A stretch of DNA of 28,272 nt from assembly GCA_046734795.1 (NCBI GenBank), contig JBKPRX010000081.1:1-28272 (forward strand), given 5' to 3'. Made by a program: the position numbers and the translations under genes. Under the pieces are notes generated by a model that worked only from the letters and a program-made list of their open reading frames with translations, was not told where the DNA came from and did not search any database. This stretch comes from JBKPRX01 sp046734795 (lineage in GTDB: Bacteria; Actinomycetota; Thermoleophilia; Gaiellales; Gaiellaceae). How positions within the stretch are numbered: position 1 is the stretch's first letter; each line of letters opens with the position of its first letter. Positions 8,095-18,020 of the stretch are shown one piece after another.

Positions 8095-8838
8095 CTACGG
8101 CAGGAACTGGGCGAGGAAGCGCTGCGCGGCCGGAGTGTCGACGCGCGAGGCGAACGACGGGCCGTTGCACTTGCCGTTCGATCCGAAGGAGACGGTTGCG
8201 ACGATCGTGCTCGACCCTGGGAGGAGGAGCGGTCCGCCGGAGTCGCCGAAGCACGGCGTGCCGGTGTCGGGGCTCAGCTTGAGAAACTCGTCCTCGAGCT
8301 TGTTTTGCGTGTTGGCGACGTCGACGCTCGCGTTGAATCGCGAGCGGAGCACAACCGGTTGCGGCTTCCCGCCGCCCTGCGTGAACTCCTCTGCGCCGTA
8401 CCCCACGACTGTGAGCGACGTCTGCTTCGCAAGCGCGCCCGTCGCACCTAGCGCACTAACCGTTGCGAACGGCCCGCTTTGCGCCGTCGTCAGCACGACG
8501 ACCGCGATGTCGTGCGTCTGCGGGTTGTCGATGCCGCAGCAGTACTGCGGATCGGCGAAGAACGTTCCGGATGCCGTGAACGACGTCACGTCCGACTGGA
8601 AGCTCACGACGACGGACGTGCCATCTGCGAAGCAGTGCCCCGCCGTCAGCATTACCGTGGGCGTCAGGAGTGAGCCCGAGCAGAAGGCTCCGCTATTCGC
8701 GTCCTTGATGACGCCGACGTACGGGTGCTGATTCCCGTCGACGGATCCGCCGACGATCGCCGAGGCTGAGCTCGCGCAGGCAAGCGCAACCACGCAGAGA
8801 AGACCGCAGAGTCGCCGCATGTGCAGAATCGTCGGCAT
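8095..8838 (-). CDS. Secreted chymotrypsin-fold serine protease (S1 family)
   Basis: 247 residues from ATG 8838 (ATG 8820 is an equally possible start). A signal peptide (MRRLCGLLCVVALACASSASA) runs directly into IVGG, the S1 mature N-terminus. Numbered from 8838, the catalytic triad is His68 (TAGHC), Asp110 (THDIAVVVL) and Ser200 (CFGDSGGP). Cysteines flank His and Ser as in S1 enzymes, and there is a CC pair at about 100-101. The residue six before the catalytic Ser, trypsin's Asp189 position, is Thr, so trypsin-like Arg/Lys specificity is unlikely. The enzyme is probably exported. Cleavage after ASA would yield the active N-terminus without a propeptide. CATAGT about 13 bases upstream of ATG 8838 is a weak -10 candidate. 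Confidence 0.88.
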   Translation of the reverse strand: MPTILHMRRLCGLLCVVALACASSASAIVGGSVDGNQHPYVGVIKDANSGAFCSGSLLTPTVMLTAGHCFADGTSVVVSFQSDVTSFTASGTFFADPQYCCGIDNPQTHDIAVVVLTTAQSGPFATVSALGATGALAKQTSLTVVGYGAEEFTQGGGKPQPVVLRSRFNASVDVANTQNKLEDEFLKLSPDTGTPCFGDSGGPLLLPGSSTIVATVSFGSNGKCNGPSFASRVDTPAAQRFLAQFLP

Positions 8839-8960
8839 CCGTCGGGGCCCCACTATGCCTTGTTCGGGGGATGTCTGCCGGACTCGACGCGCACAGGGGA
8901 CGTCCACCCGCCCGGAGCGGGGAGCCACCGTGGCCCGATCCGGCCGCGGCTCATGCGGCG

Positions 8961-9353
8961 TTAGCCGCGCGCGGCGCGAACCGGCGGCGGGGACGTGGCG
9001 GCAGCGCTTACGAGCGTCGCACGAACCGACGCCTGCGTATTCCGCTGGATCTCGACCTGGCAGAGAGCCGCCTGCGCCTGCAGCTTGTAGCCGAAGGAAC
9101 GGGCGTCGCCGATCACGAAGCCGATGAGGCCGCCGACGATCGCCCCGACGAGCATGGTCGCGAACCCGAATGCATGCGGGATCGGCCAGTTCTCACCGAG
9201 TGACGTCAGCGGAATCCCGCCGAAGACCGCACCGAGTACGACACCGACGACGATCGAGCCTCGCTGCGCCGAAACTGCCTTCCGATAAAGGCTCTCGGCG
9301 AACTGCTCGATCACCCGCGGGTCGTAGTCGACGCGTGGGATTGGAGTGGGCAT
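8961..9353 (-). CDS. Small membrane protein with two helices, unknown function
   Basis: 130 residues, ATG at 9353 preceded by a GGTGGGGG stretch that can serve as ribosome binding site. An N-terminal amphipathic segment (about 12-32, RVIEQFAESLYRKAVSAQRG) leads into two hydrophobic Gly-rich segments (about 33-50 and 64-84). A helical tail rich in Ala and Gln follows (YKLQAQAALCQVEIQRN), and the last 20 residues are low-complexity Ala/Pro/Arg. The helical hairpin with short soluble flanks suggests an inner-membrane protein. I recognise no named domain. It is upstream of the protease on the same strand with a gap of about 120 bases, so cotranscription is possible but not shown. Confidence 0.65.
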   Translation of the reverse strand: MPTPIPRVDYDPRVIEQFAESLYRKAVSAQRGSIVVGVVLGAVFGGIPLTSLGENWPIPHAFGFATMLVGAIVGGLIGFVIGDARSFGYKLQAQAALCQVEIQRNTQASVRATLVSAAATSPPPVRAARG

Positions 9354-9435
9354 GCCCCCACCATCGGCCGAGGCGGAGGCGAACTTAAGCAGGAATCGGG
9401 TAGGAGCCTGGAGGACCGCTCGCGGCGCGGCGCCG

Positions 9436-9888
9436 TCAGGTTCCGACGACCTGCACGAGCCAGCGGCGGTCCCGCTCGCGGTCGAGCTCGAGGAAGAGGA
9501 CCCGCTGCCAGGTGCCGAGCTGGAGCTCGCCGTTTCGTACGGGCACCGACTCGCCGGCCGTGCCGAGCAGCATCGCCATGCAGTGCGAATGGCCGTTGCC
9601 GACCTCCATGTCCTCCGGGCAGATGTTCTCGGTCCGGCGATCCCAGTCGTCGTGCGCGTAGTAGTTGTCGCGCGGCACGAGACGGCGCAGAAGCTCGGCG
9701 AAGTCCTCGAGAAAACCGGCCTCGAACTCGTTCACGCGAACGCAGCACGTCGTGTGCGGCGAGTAGATGCATGCGATGCCGTCGACGACCCCGCTCGCTC
9801 GCACAGCCTCGATGACCTCGTCCGTGATGTCCGTGACCGTCAGTCCGCCTGCCGTGCGCAACTGTCGCTCGTGCTGGAAGACCTTCAC
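9436..9888 (-). CDS. YjbQ (UPF0047) family protein
   Basis: 150 residues from GTG 9888, chosen because GGGAGGAG lies 8 or so bases upstream. The open frame continues to an ATG at 10071, but the added residues have no family resemblance. YjbQ hallmarks are present: DITDEV near the N-terminus, the SPHTTCCVRVNE block with the conserved His, a region with DD and NICPEDMEVGNGHSHCMAMLLG, and the final GTWQRVLFLELDRERDRRW. Family members are trimeric single-domain proteins with weak thiamine-phosphate synthase activity in vitro. Their cellular role is unsettled. No thiamine gene is nearby. Confidence 0.88.
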   Translation of the reverse strand: MKVFQHERQLRTAGGLTVTDITDEVIEAVRASGVVDGIACIYSPHTTCCVRVNEFEAGFLEDFAELLRRLVPRDNYYAHDDWDRRTENICPEDMEVGNGHSHCMAMLLGTAGESVPVRNGELQLGTWQRVLFLELDRERDRRWLVQVVGT

Positions 9889-10092
9889 CGCGTCCACTCC
9901 TCCCGCCGGATTTCGGAAATCGCCGCGTATTGTTGCGCGAACTCGAGTGAAGTGGGAGCCCGAGGACACGGGACGGCCGGACCAATCGGCCTCGACGACG
10001 GTCCCGACCCGCGTCTCCTCGTTCGGGGACAACTTCTGCGAGCCGGGGCCGTCGACGCAGTCGCCCGGCACAGCCGCGAGGGTCTGAGCGGG

Positions 10093-10110
10093 GCCGGACG
10101 CTTGTCCGGC
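10093..10110. other. Short hairpin upstream of the tRNA gene
   Basis: GCCGGAC, loop GCTT, GTCCGGC: a perfect 7-bp stem in the gap of about 275 bases between the YjbQ start (9888, minus strand) and the tRNA (10165, plus strand). There is no T-run, and no plus-strand gene ends just before it, so the role is unknown. The rest of that gap holds no gene I can support. Confidence 0.3.
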
Positions 10111-10147
10111 ATACGCGTGGCGCGAACTGCCGGATTGGCGGGCGGTT

Positions 10148-10153
10148 TAGGCT
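10148..10153 (+). promoter_or_regulatory. Candidate -10 box TAGGCT for the tRNA gene
   Basis: Identical to the box at 5006. With the same six-base spacing, transcription would begin at 10160, five bases before the mature tRNA 5' end, which is reasonable for a tRNA precursor. No clear -35 hexamer is seen. Confidence 0.4.
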
Positions 10154-10164
10154 GTGATCGCTGC

Positions 10165-10238
10165 GGGCCCGTAGCTCAGCTGGTCAGAGCAGCGGACTCA
10201 TAATCCGTTGGTCCCTGGTTCGAATCCAGGCGGGCCCA
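10165..10238 (+). tRNA. tRNA with anticodon CAU (tRNA-Ile2 more likely than elongator tRNA-Met)
   Basis: Folds completely by hand. The acceptor is GGGCCCG/CGGGCCC, the D stem GCTC/GAGC, the anticodon stem GCGGA/TCCGT with loop CTCATAA (anticodon CAT), the variable loop TGGTC, and the T stem CCTGG/CCAGG with loop TTCGAAT. The discriminator is A, total length is 74 bases, and CCA is not encoded. A CAU anticodon can mean initiator Met, elongator Met or the lysidine-modified Ile2. The TTGGTC sequence after the anticodon arm resembles tRNA-Ile2 as I recall it more than elongator Met (usually GGGGTC), and the Watson-Crick first acceptor pair argues against initiator. Identity therefore remains provisional. 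Confidence 0.92.
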
Positions 10239-10745
10239 TCGAGAACGTGCTGGACGATCTCCGCCGAAGGCCGGTCGTCCGGGTCGGGCGCTGGTTCGAC
10301 TGTCAACTCGCTTCCGCTCTACCGGCTAGATGAGTATCCGATCCTTCACGCGCCGCTGCTGCGCCAAGCGCGGGACGGCAAATCGCCGCGGGTTCGCTGC
10401 GCGTACGGAATCGTCCACGGGCCTCGCGCGACACACATCACCGATCAGACCCGATGGATTTGCGTCGACCTGCGCCCGACGCACGAGCGTTGGCGTTGAC
10501 GCCCGAATACGACCAAGGCCAGACGCCGTTCGACCTTGACGAGATGGGCAAGAACCTGACCGCCCGAGGTCTTCCCGTCCGTCCCGGCGGCAAGGGGGTG
10601 CGCGGTCTGATCGTCACGCGCGCCTACAGGTTGTCCGATCGCAGGGCGCACGTCGCGGCGACTCCGATCGAGACGGTCTGAGCCGGGCCTCGCCGCGATA
10701 ACGGTCGCGGTCGCCGCCGCCTCGGCCGTTGCGTCGAGTCGGCGC
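10239..10745. other. About 500 bases without a recognisable gene
   Basis: Short open frames exist on the plus strand: 10330-10539, 10454-10681, and a third frame without start codon reading LYRLDEYPILHAPLLRQ near 10318-10370, which ends near 10500. None shows a family I can name, and none has a convincing ribosome binding site. The LDEYPILHA piece faintly recalls the C-terminal domain of some ECF sigma factors, but the match is too short to call. The stretch may be a decayed gene downstream of the tRNA or simply noncoding. Confidence 0.4.
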
Positions 10746-11519
10746 TCAGTGCATTGCCCAGCCGCCGTCGATCGCGACGGTCTGGCCGGTGATGAACGAC
10801 GAGGCGTCGCTCGAGAGAAAGACGACGAGGTTCCCGACATCCTCCGGAGTGCCGCGGCGCCGAATGCACTGCTGGTCGAGGACCCACTGGTTGTAGCCCT
10901 CCGGGTCGGGATGGATCTTCTCCGCGTCCGTCGGGAATGCCCCTGGCGCGATCGCGTTGACGGTGATGCCGTCGGGACCGACCTCGTGCGCAAGGGCCCT
11001 GGTGAAGCCGATGATGCCGCCCTTCGATGCGACGTAGTCGAGCAGCATGTCGAAGCCCATCAGAAACGTGGTCGAGGAGATATTCACGATGTGACCCCGG
11101 CCGCGCTCCTTCATCGACCGATGGCAGGCGCGGGCACAGAGAAAGTACGCCTTGAGGTTGACGGCAAGCACGCGGTCCCATTCCTGCTCCGTGATCTCGG
11201 TCCAGGACCGGCGCGGGTAGATGGCTGCGTTGTTGACGAGCACGTCGATCCCGCCGAACTCCCGGACCGTGTTCTCTACAGCGGCCTCGACCGCGGCTGC
11301 GTCGGACACATCGGCCTGAAGTGCGAGCGACCGCCCGTCTTCGTCGGCGAGGCGCCGGGCGATGCGGTCCGCGCGGTCCGCATCGACGTCCACGCAGGCA
11401 ACCGCTGCTCCGGCCGCGGCGAGCGACGTGCAGATCCCTTCGCCCAAGCCTCCGCCGGCACCGGTCACGAACGCGACGCGTCCGTCTAGGCGGAACGGCT
11501 CGGAGCTCATCGGAGCCAT
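10746..11519 (-). CDS. SDR-family NAD-dependent dehydrogenase (probable sugar dehydrogenase)
   Basis: 257 residues, a classical short-chain dehydrogenase. The Rossmann motif TGAGGGLG is at 19-26, Asp44 at the end of beta-2 favours NAD over NADP, NNAA is at 97-100, and the catalytic residues are Ser148/149, Tyr162 and Lys166 (DYVASKGG). The C-terminus FITGQTVAIDGGW is standard for FabG-like SDRs. It is the last gene of a minus-strand operon headed by a sugar-acid dehydratase, so oxidation of an aldose (L-arabinose, D-galactose or similar) to the lactone is a reasonable guess; the sequence alone fits many alcohols. The start is ATG 11519 (or ATG 11510), inside the end of the preceding small ORF. 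GGAAGGA lies just upstream. Confidence 0.88.
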   Translation of the reverse strand: MAPMSSEPFRLDGRVAFVTGAGGGLGEGICTSLAAAGAAVACVDVDADRADRIARRLADEDGRSLALQADVSDAAAVEAAVENTVREFGGIDVLVNNAAIYPRRSWTEITEQEWDRVLAVNLKAYFLCARACHRSMKERGRGHIVNISSTTFLMGFDMLLDYVASKGGIIGFTRALAHEVGPDGITVNAIAPGAFPTDAEKIHPDPEGYNQWVLDQQCIRRRGTPEDVGNLVVFLSSDASSFITGQTVAIDGGWAMH

Positions 11520-11821
11520 CCTTCCGAGCCGACGAGCTGCGTGAGCTCGTCGGCGGGAAAGCTCGCTTCGAGGCGCTCGACATCCTCGTTCACCGGTCGC
11601 CCCGGATCAGCACCGAACGGACGGGTCTCGGTTCGCCATTCGGCCGCATACGCGTCGGTCCCGAGATTCAATCTGAGCGGAATGCCGGGCCAGGAGACGA
11701 CGGCCAACTCGGTTGTGCGAGGCCGTGCCGGCGAAGTCCGCAAGGGAACCAACGAGCCACCATAGCCCGTCGGGCGGTGCTCGAAAGACGAGGCCGAACG
11801 TCTCGGCGTACGTCCGGGCAT
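11507..11821 (-). CDS. Small ORF between aldo-keto reductase and SDR, unknown
   Basis: 104 codons. Its ATG begins on the base right after the aldo-keto reductase stop, and its end overlaps the SDR start by 13 bases. This position is typical of an operon member. The C-terminal half (from about residue 43, VVSWPGIPLRLNLGTDAYAAEW onward, acidic, ending FPADELTQLVG) has protein-like composition. The N-terminal 40 residues are Arg/Pro/Ser-rich and less convincing; another frame stays open there too and reads FGLVFRAPPDGLWWLVG. The RLNLGTDAY piece loosely recalls the extended tail of some SDRs. It may be a real small gene, a frameshifted remnant, or a translational bridge. No function can be assigned. 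Confidence 0.4.
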   Translation of the reverse strand: MPGRTPRRSASSFEHRPTGYGGSLVPLRTSPARPRTTELAVVSWPGIPLRLNLGTDAYAAEWRTETRPFGADPGRPVNEDVERLEASFPADELTQLVGSEGWLR

Positions 11822-12832
11822 CTAGGGCGGCGGGGGTTCGATCGGGGTGTCGATGCCTGCGCCCGTCTCCGCGATCGCACGCTCGAGCTCGGCCAGCGTC
11901 GCCTCATCCAACACCACGTCAGCGGCATCCAGCCACTCGTCCACCTGCTCGGGTTCGCGTGCGCCGACGATCGCGCCGGTTACGCCCGGCACCGTGAGCG
12001 TCCAAGCGACTGCGAGTGCAGGAACCGTCGTCCCCAGACGCTCGGCGACCGACTCGAGCCGCTCGACCAACGCCAGGTTCTGCGAGAGCTTTGGCTCCTG
12101 GAACGGCGGTGCGCTGCGGCGGAAGTCGTCCGGTGCCAGCCGGTCGAGCCTGTCGCGGGAGAACGAGCCCGTGAGGAGTCCCGACGCCATTGGCGAGTAG
12201 ACGATCACGCCGGTTCCGTTCGCGGCGCACCACGGGATCACGTCTGCGCGCGCGTGCCGGTTGAGCAACGACAGGGGCGGCTGCAGAGAGTCGACGTGGC
12301 GCACCGCCTCGCAGCGCTCGAGCAGCTCGATGGAGAAGTTCGAGACGCCGAGCCAGCGCACCTTCCCCTCGTCGACGAGTTGCGCCATCGCTGCCCACGA
12401 CTCCTCGACCGGCGTCCCGGTCCCGATGTCCGGCCAGTGGAACTGGTAGAGGTCGATTCGCTCAATGCCGAGCCGGCGCAAGCTCGCCTCGCATTCCTCG
12501 CGGATCGACTCCGGACGCAGGTCGAAGTAGATGCGCGTGCCCTCGGCCTGCTCCTCCCAGCGCCGCCCGCATTTCGTGAAGACGAGCACGTCTTCGCCGA
12601 CGCGGTACGGCTCGATCGCCCGCGCGACGACCTCCTCCGCGTGCCCGAGCCCATAGACGGCCGCCGTGTCGAGCCAGTTGACGCCGTGCTCGATGGCGTG
12701 CCGGATCGCCGTGATCGACTCGTCGTCGTCGACCGGCCCCCAGCCGAACCGCCACGGGCCGCCGGTCACCCAGGTTCCGAACCCGAGCACAGTCAGCTCC
12801 GGCCCGTCGGAGCCGAGCCGGCGCGTCACCAC
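11822..12832 (-). CDS. Aldo-keto reductase
   Basis: 336 residues, NADPH-dependent (beta/alpha)8 oxidoreductase with the full AKR tetrad: Asp55 and Tyr60 (LDTAAVYGLGHAE), Lys87 (FTKCG) and His132 (YQFHWPD). The family pattern WLGVSNFS follows, then GVIVYSPMASGLLTG, and the C-terminal GAIVGAREPEQVDEW that forms part of the cofactor site. The family reduces or oxidises aldehydes and sugars. In this operon it may act as an aldose dehydrogenase or remove an aldehyde intermediate. The start is GTG 12832 (or the adjacent GTG 12829), overlapping the stop of the epimerase gene by a few bases. Confidence 0.9.
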   Translation of the reverse strand: MVTRRLGSDGPELTVLGFGTWVTGGPWRFGWGPVDDDESITAIRHAIEHGVNWLDTAAVYGLGHAEEVVARAIEPYRVGEDVLVFTKCGRRWEEQAEGTRIYFDLRPESIREECEASLRRLGIERIDLYQFHWPDIGTGTPVEESWAAMAQLVDEGKVRWLGVSNFSIELLERCEAVRHVDSLQPPLSLLNRHARADVIPWCAANGTGVIVYSPMASGLLTGSFSRDRLDRLAPDDFRRSAPPFQEPKLSQNLALVERLESVAERLGTTVPALAVAWTLTVPGVTGAIVGAREPEQVDEWLDAADVVLDEATLAELERAIAETGAGIDTPIEPPPP

Positions 12833-13730
12833 GGCGCCTCGACCCCTTCTCGTAGATGCCCCGCCTCGTCGAGGTAGTCGCGCCAGGAACGTTTCGGCTC
12901 CCAGCCCAGCAGGCGCCGAGCCTTCGACGAGTCGATCGCCGATGCGTCCGGCCGCTCCAGCGGCCGGAATTCGATCTCCTTCGCGCCGTAGTAGCGCCGC
13001 GCTGTCTCCTCGAGCGGATGCCCGCCGATCGTGTCCGGCGAGGCGACGTACATCACCTCGTGTCCCGGTAGCTCGGACTCGACGGCGAGGATCGTCGCGT
13101 CGCAGAGGTCGTAGACGTCGATGTAGCTGCAGTAGTTCCAGACGAGGACCGACGCGTCCCGGACGATGGGGCCGAGGTTGCGCTCATAGCTTTCGACATC
13201 CTGCACCCAGCACGGGCGGATCGAGATCGTCGCGACATCTGCGCGTTCGGGAGCGCGCTCCATGAGCAGCTCGCCGAACCACTTGCCCTGTGCGTAGGGA
13301 TCCTGCGGCCGGACCGGATGCGCCTCGTCGATCGGCAGGTACTCGGGCTCGAACCCTCGGTACGCGAAGAGAAATCCCGGGACGGTCTCGCTCGAGAAGT
13401 TGACGACCCGCGGAATCTCTGCCGCGATCGCGGCCTCGAGCACGTTGAACGTCGCGAGAAGGTTGTTGCCGAAGACGACGTGTGGCGGGTTATGGGTCGG
13501 CTGCGGAATTGCCGCCGTGTGAATGACGGCGTCGCAGCCGCGCACGAGCGCGTGGCATGCGCCGGCGTCGGTCAGGTCGGCCTGCACGTAGTCCTCCGCT
13601 TGGCGCGGATCGTCGACGCGGTCCCACTGCGGCCGGGTCAAGTCTGTCGCCCGTACCTCGTGGCCCGCCTGCATCAAGGCGGGCACGAGCGAGCGGCCGA
13701 CCTTTCCGTGCGCACCGGTGACGAGGACCT

Positions 13731-13734
<4 letters not shown>
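12826..13734 (-). CDS. NAD-dependent epimerase/dehydratase (extended SDR)
   Basis: 302 residues from GTG 13734, which overlaps the dehydratase stop as GTGA. The open frame runs on to 15423, but that part is an antisense-like shadow of the dehydratase. VTGAHGKVG at 5-13 is the dinucleotide fold, Asp36 ends beta-2, Ser114/115 and Tyr147/Lys151 (YAQGK) form the active site, and LLGWEPKRSWRDYL is the usual C-terminal epimerase signature. The family covers nucleotide-sugar epimerases and uronate dehydrogenases; a length near 300 fits both. Because it is translationally coupled to a sugar-acid dehydratase, a role on a sugar or uronic acid is more likely than in cell-wall synthesis, but this is inference. 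Confidence 0.88.
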
Positions 13735-15479
<1,745 letters not shown>

Positions 15480-15544
15480 CTCGCTCCTCCGTCTCTTGGG
15501 GCCGCCACACGCGGGGACCGTCCGCGTAGTAGAACGTCCAGCTC

Positions 15545-16747
<1,203 letters not shown>

Positions 16748-16771
<24 letters not shown>

Positions 16772-17806
16772 GCCCCGGACGACGAGTGATGGACGAAAGA
16801 TGCGGACCTCGTTCGCGCCGTCCGTGCCCGTGCGTGCCCGACCGTCGATGGCCATCGCGACCGCCGCCCTGGCCATCTTCTTCACGGGCATGCGGACCGT
16901 CGACAGCGGCGGTGTCGTCATCGCGGCGAACGGGATGTCGTCGAAACCGACGATGGAGAAGTCGGCGGGAACATCGAGCCCGTGTTCGTAGGCGCAATGG
17001 AGCATGCCGATCGCAAGGACATCGGTTGCCGCGGCAACAGCAGTTGGCGGGTCACGGAGTTGCAGCAGCGCCTCGAACGCCGCGACGCCTCCTTCGAAGG
17101 AGTTGGGGACGTGTTGGATGTACTTGCGGTGTGACGTGAGACGCTCGCTCGATATGTAGTCCTCATATGCAGCCTGGCGCTCCTGGATGTCTCCAAGCAT
17201 GGGATTGCCGGCAAACGCGATCCGCGTGTGGCCGAGGCGCGCGAGGTGATTCAGTGCCATCTCCATCCCGCGACGGTTGTCGACGTTGACGCTCGAGAAG
17301 CGGCCGTGCTGTGCGCCGTCCCACACCGCGACGACCGGGACGTGTACGACTTCGAGGTCGGCGAGCAGCTGCGGCTGATTTCGCATGTCGCCGGCGATCA
17401 CGATCGCATCGCAGTGGCGCGCCTCCAGGACCGTCGCCAACGCGAGCGCCTCGTCCGCCCGCTGGCCGGCGTGGCCGAGAACGACGCTGTAGCCGCGCTG
17501 GCGTGCCTCGTCCGACAGCGCCTCGATCCCGGGAGCGAAGAACGGGTCGGTCACGTCGCGCACAATTGCGCCGAGCAGCATCGTCGGCGCTCCGCGCAGG
17601 CCTCGCGCGTGCGGGTTGGGGCGATACGCGAGCTCGACCGCGGCTGCCAGCACGCGCTCGCGCGTCTCCTTCGAGATCGGCACCACGAGGGGTGTCCGGT
17701 TGAGGACTCGTGACACGGTGCTCTGGGAGACGCCGGTGGCCGCTGCGATGTCTTTCATCGTCGCCGGCCGGTGCCGGGCCGCCTTGCCTGCGCGACGCGG
17801 CGTCAC
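16748..17806 (-). CDS. LacI-family transcriptional repressor of the arabinose operon
   Basis: 352 residues from GTG 17806. The N-terminal helix-turn-helix MKDIAAATGVSQSTVSRVLN begins at ATG 17758 and is followed by the hinge (AYRPNPHARGLR) and a periplasmic-binding-protein-like sugar domain (from MLLGAIVRDVTDPFF; later VSIVGFDDIPFAAMTTPPLSTV). An ATG at 17860 is also in frame but lies inside the candidate operator, so I prefer a later start; 17758 remains possible. It is divergent from the sugar transport/araADB operon, which makes it the obvious regulator, responding to arabinose or a derived sugar. Most enteric ara operons use AraC; a LacI/GalR-type regulator is known in other phyla. The 3' end overlaps galK by 24 bases in opposite orientation. 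Confidence 0.9.
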
Positions 17807-17854
17807 CGGAAACCGGCACGAGCGAGGGGGGCGGCGAGTCCTGCAATCAAATGA

Positions 17855-17870
17855 CTGCATACGGTTGCAG
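17855..17870. promoter_or_regulatory. Candidate LacI-type operator CTGCATACGGTTGCAG
   Basis: A 16-base imperfect palindrome with central CG and arms CTGCA/TGCAG. It fits the TGnAAnCGnTTnCA pattern bound by LacI/GalR proteins, with two mismatched inner pairs. It lies between the divergent repressor and transport genes and overlaps the -35 of the candidate operon promoter. A binding site for the neighbouring repressor, with autoregulation, is the simplest reading. Confidence 0.6.
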
Positions 17871-17893
17871 TAGCCATACGAATGTTGTATACC
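17865..17893 (+). promoter_or_regulatory. Candidate promoter of the arabinose operon
   Basis: TTGCAG (17865-17870) and TATACC (17888-17893) are separated by 17 bases, matching the spacing of a primary-sigma promoter. Transcription would start near 17900, leaving a leader of about 120 bases before GTG 18021. The -35 is part of the LacI-type palindrome, so repressor binding would block polymerase directly. I see no riboswitch fold in the leader. Confidence 0.5.
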
Positions 17894-18020
17894 AGGGCGG
17901 CTTGTTCCTCAAAGTGCACCACGCTGGTCGGAACGAGGGCGGCGCGCCGTTCCTCGGCGGGTTACACCCCGCAGCAGCGGAGGCGCAGCTCTGCACCACG
18001 GCTCAAAGGAGGTCGAGGTC

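Noticed and set aside
9889..10071. N-terminal extension of the YjbQ protein to ATG 10071
   Set aside because: The extra 61 residues have no family match, and a strong Shine-Dalgarno sequence sits in front of GTG 9888.
10148..10238. Initiator tRNA-Met
   Set aside because: The acceptor stem has a normal G-C first pair and the anticodon stem lacks the three consecutive G-C pairs of initiators.
10318..10500. Remnant of an ECF sigma factor (LDEYPILHA)
   Set aside because: The resemblance covers fewer than ten residues, there is no start codon, and the neighbouring sigma-domain blocks are missing.
17860..17914. 5' UTR riboswitch before the binding-protein gene
   Set aside because: The leader of about 120 bases has no conserved aptamer sequence that I recognise and no clear terminator/antiterminator pair.
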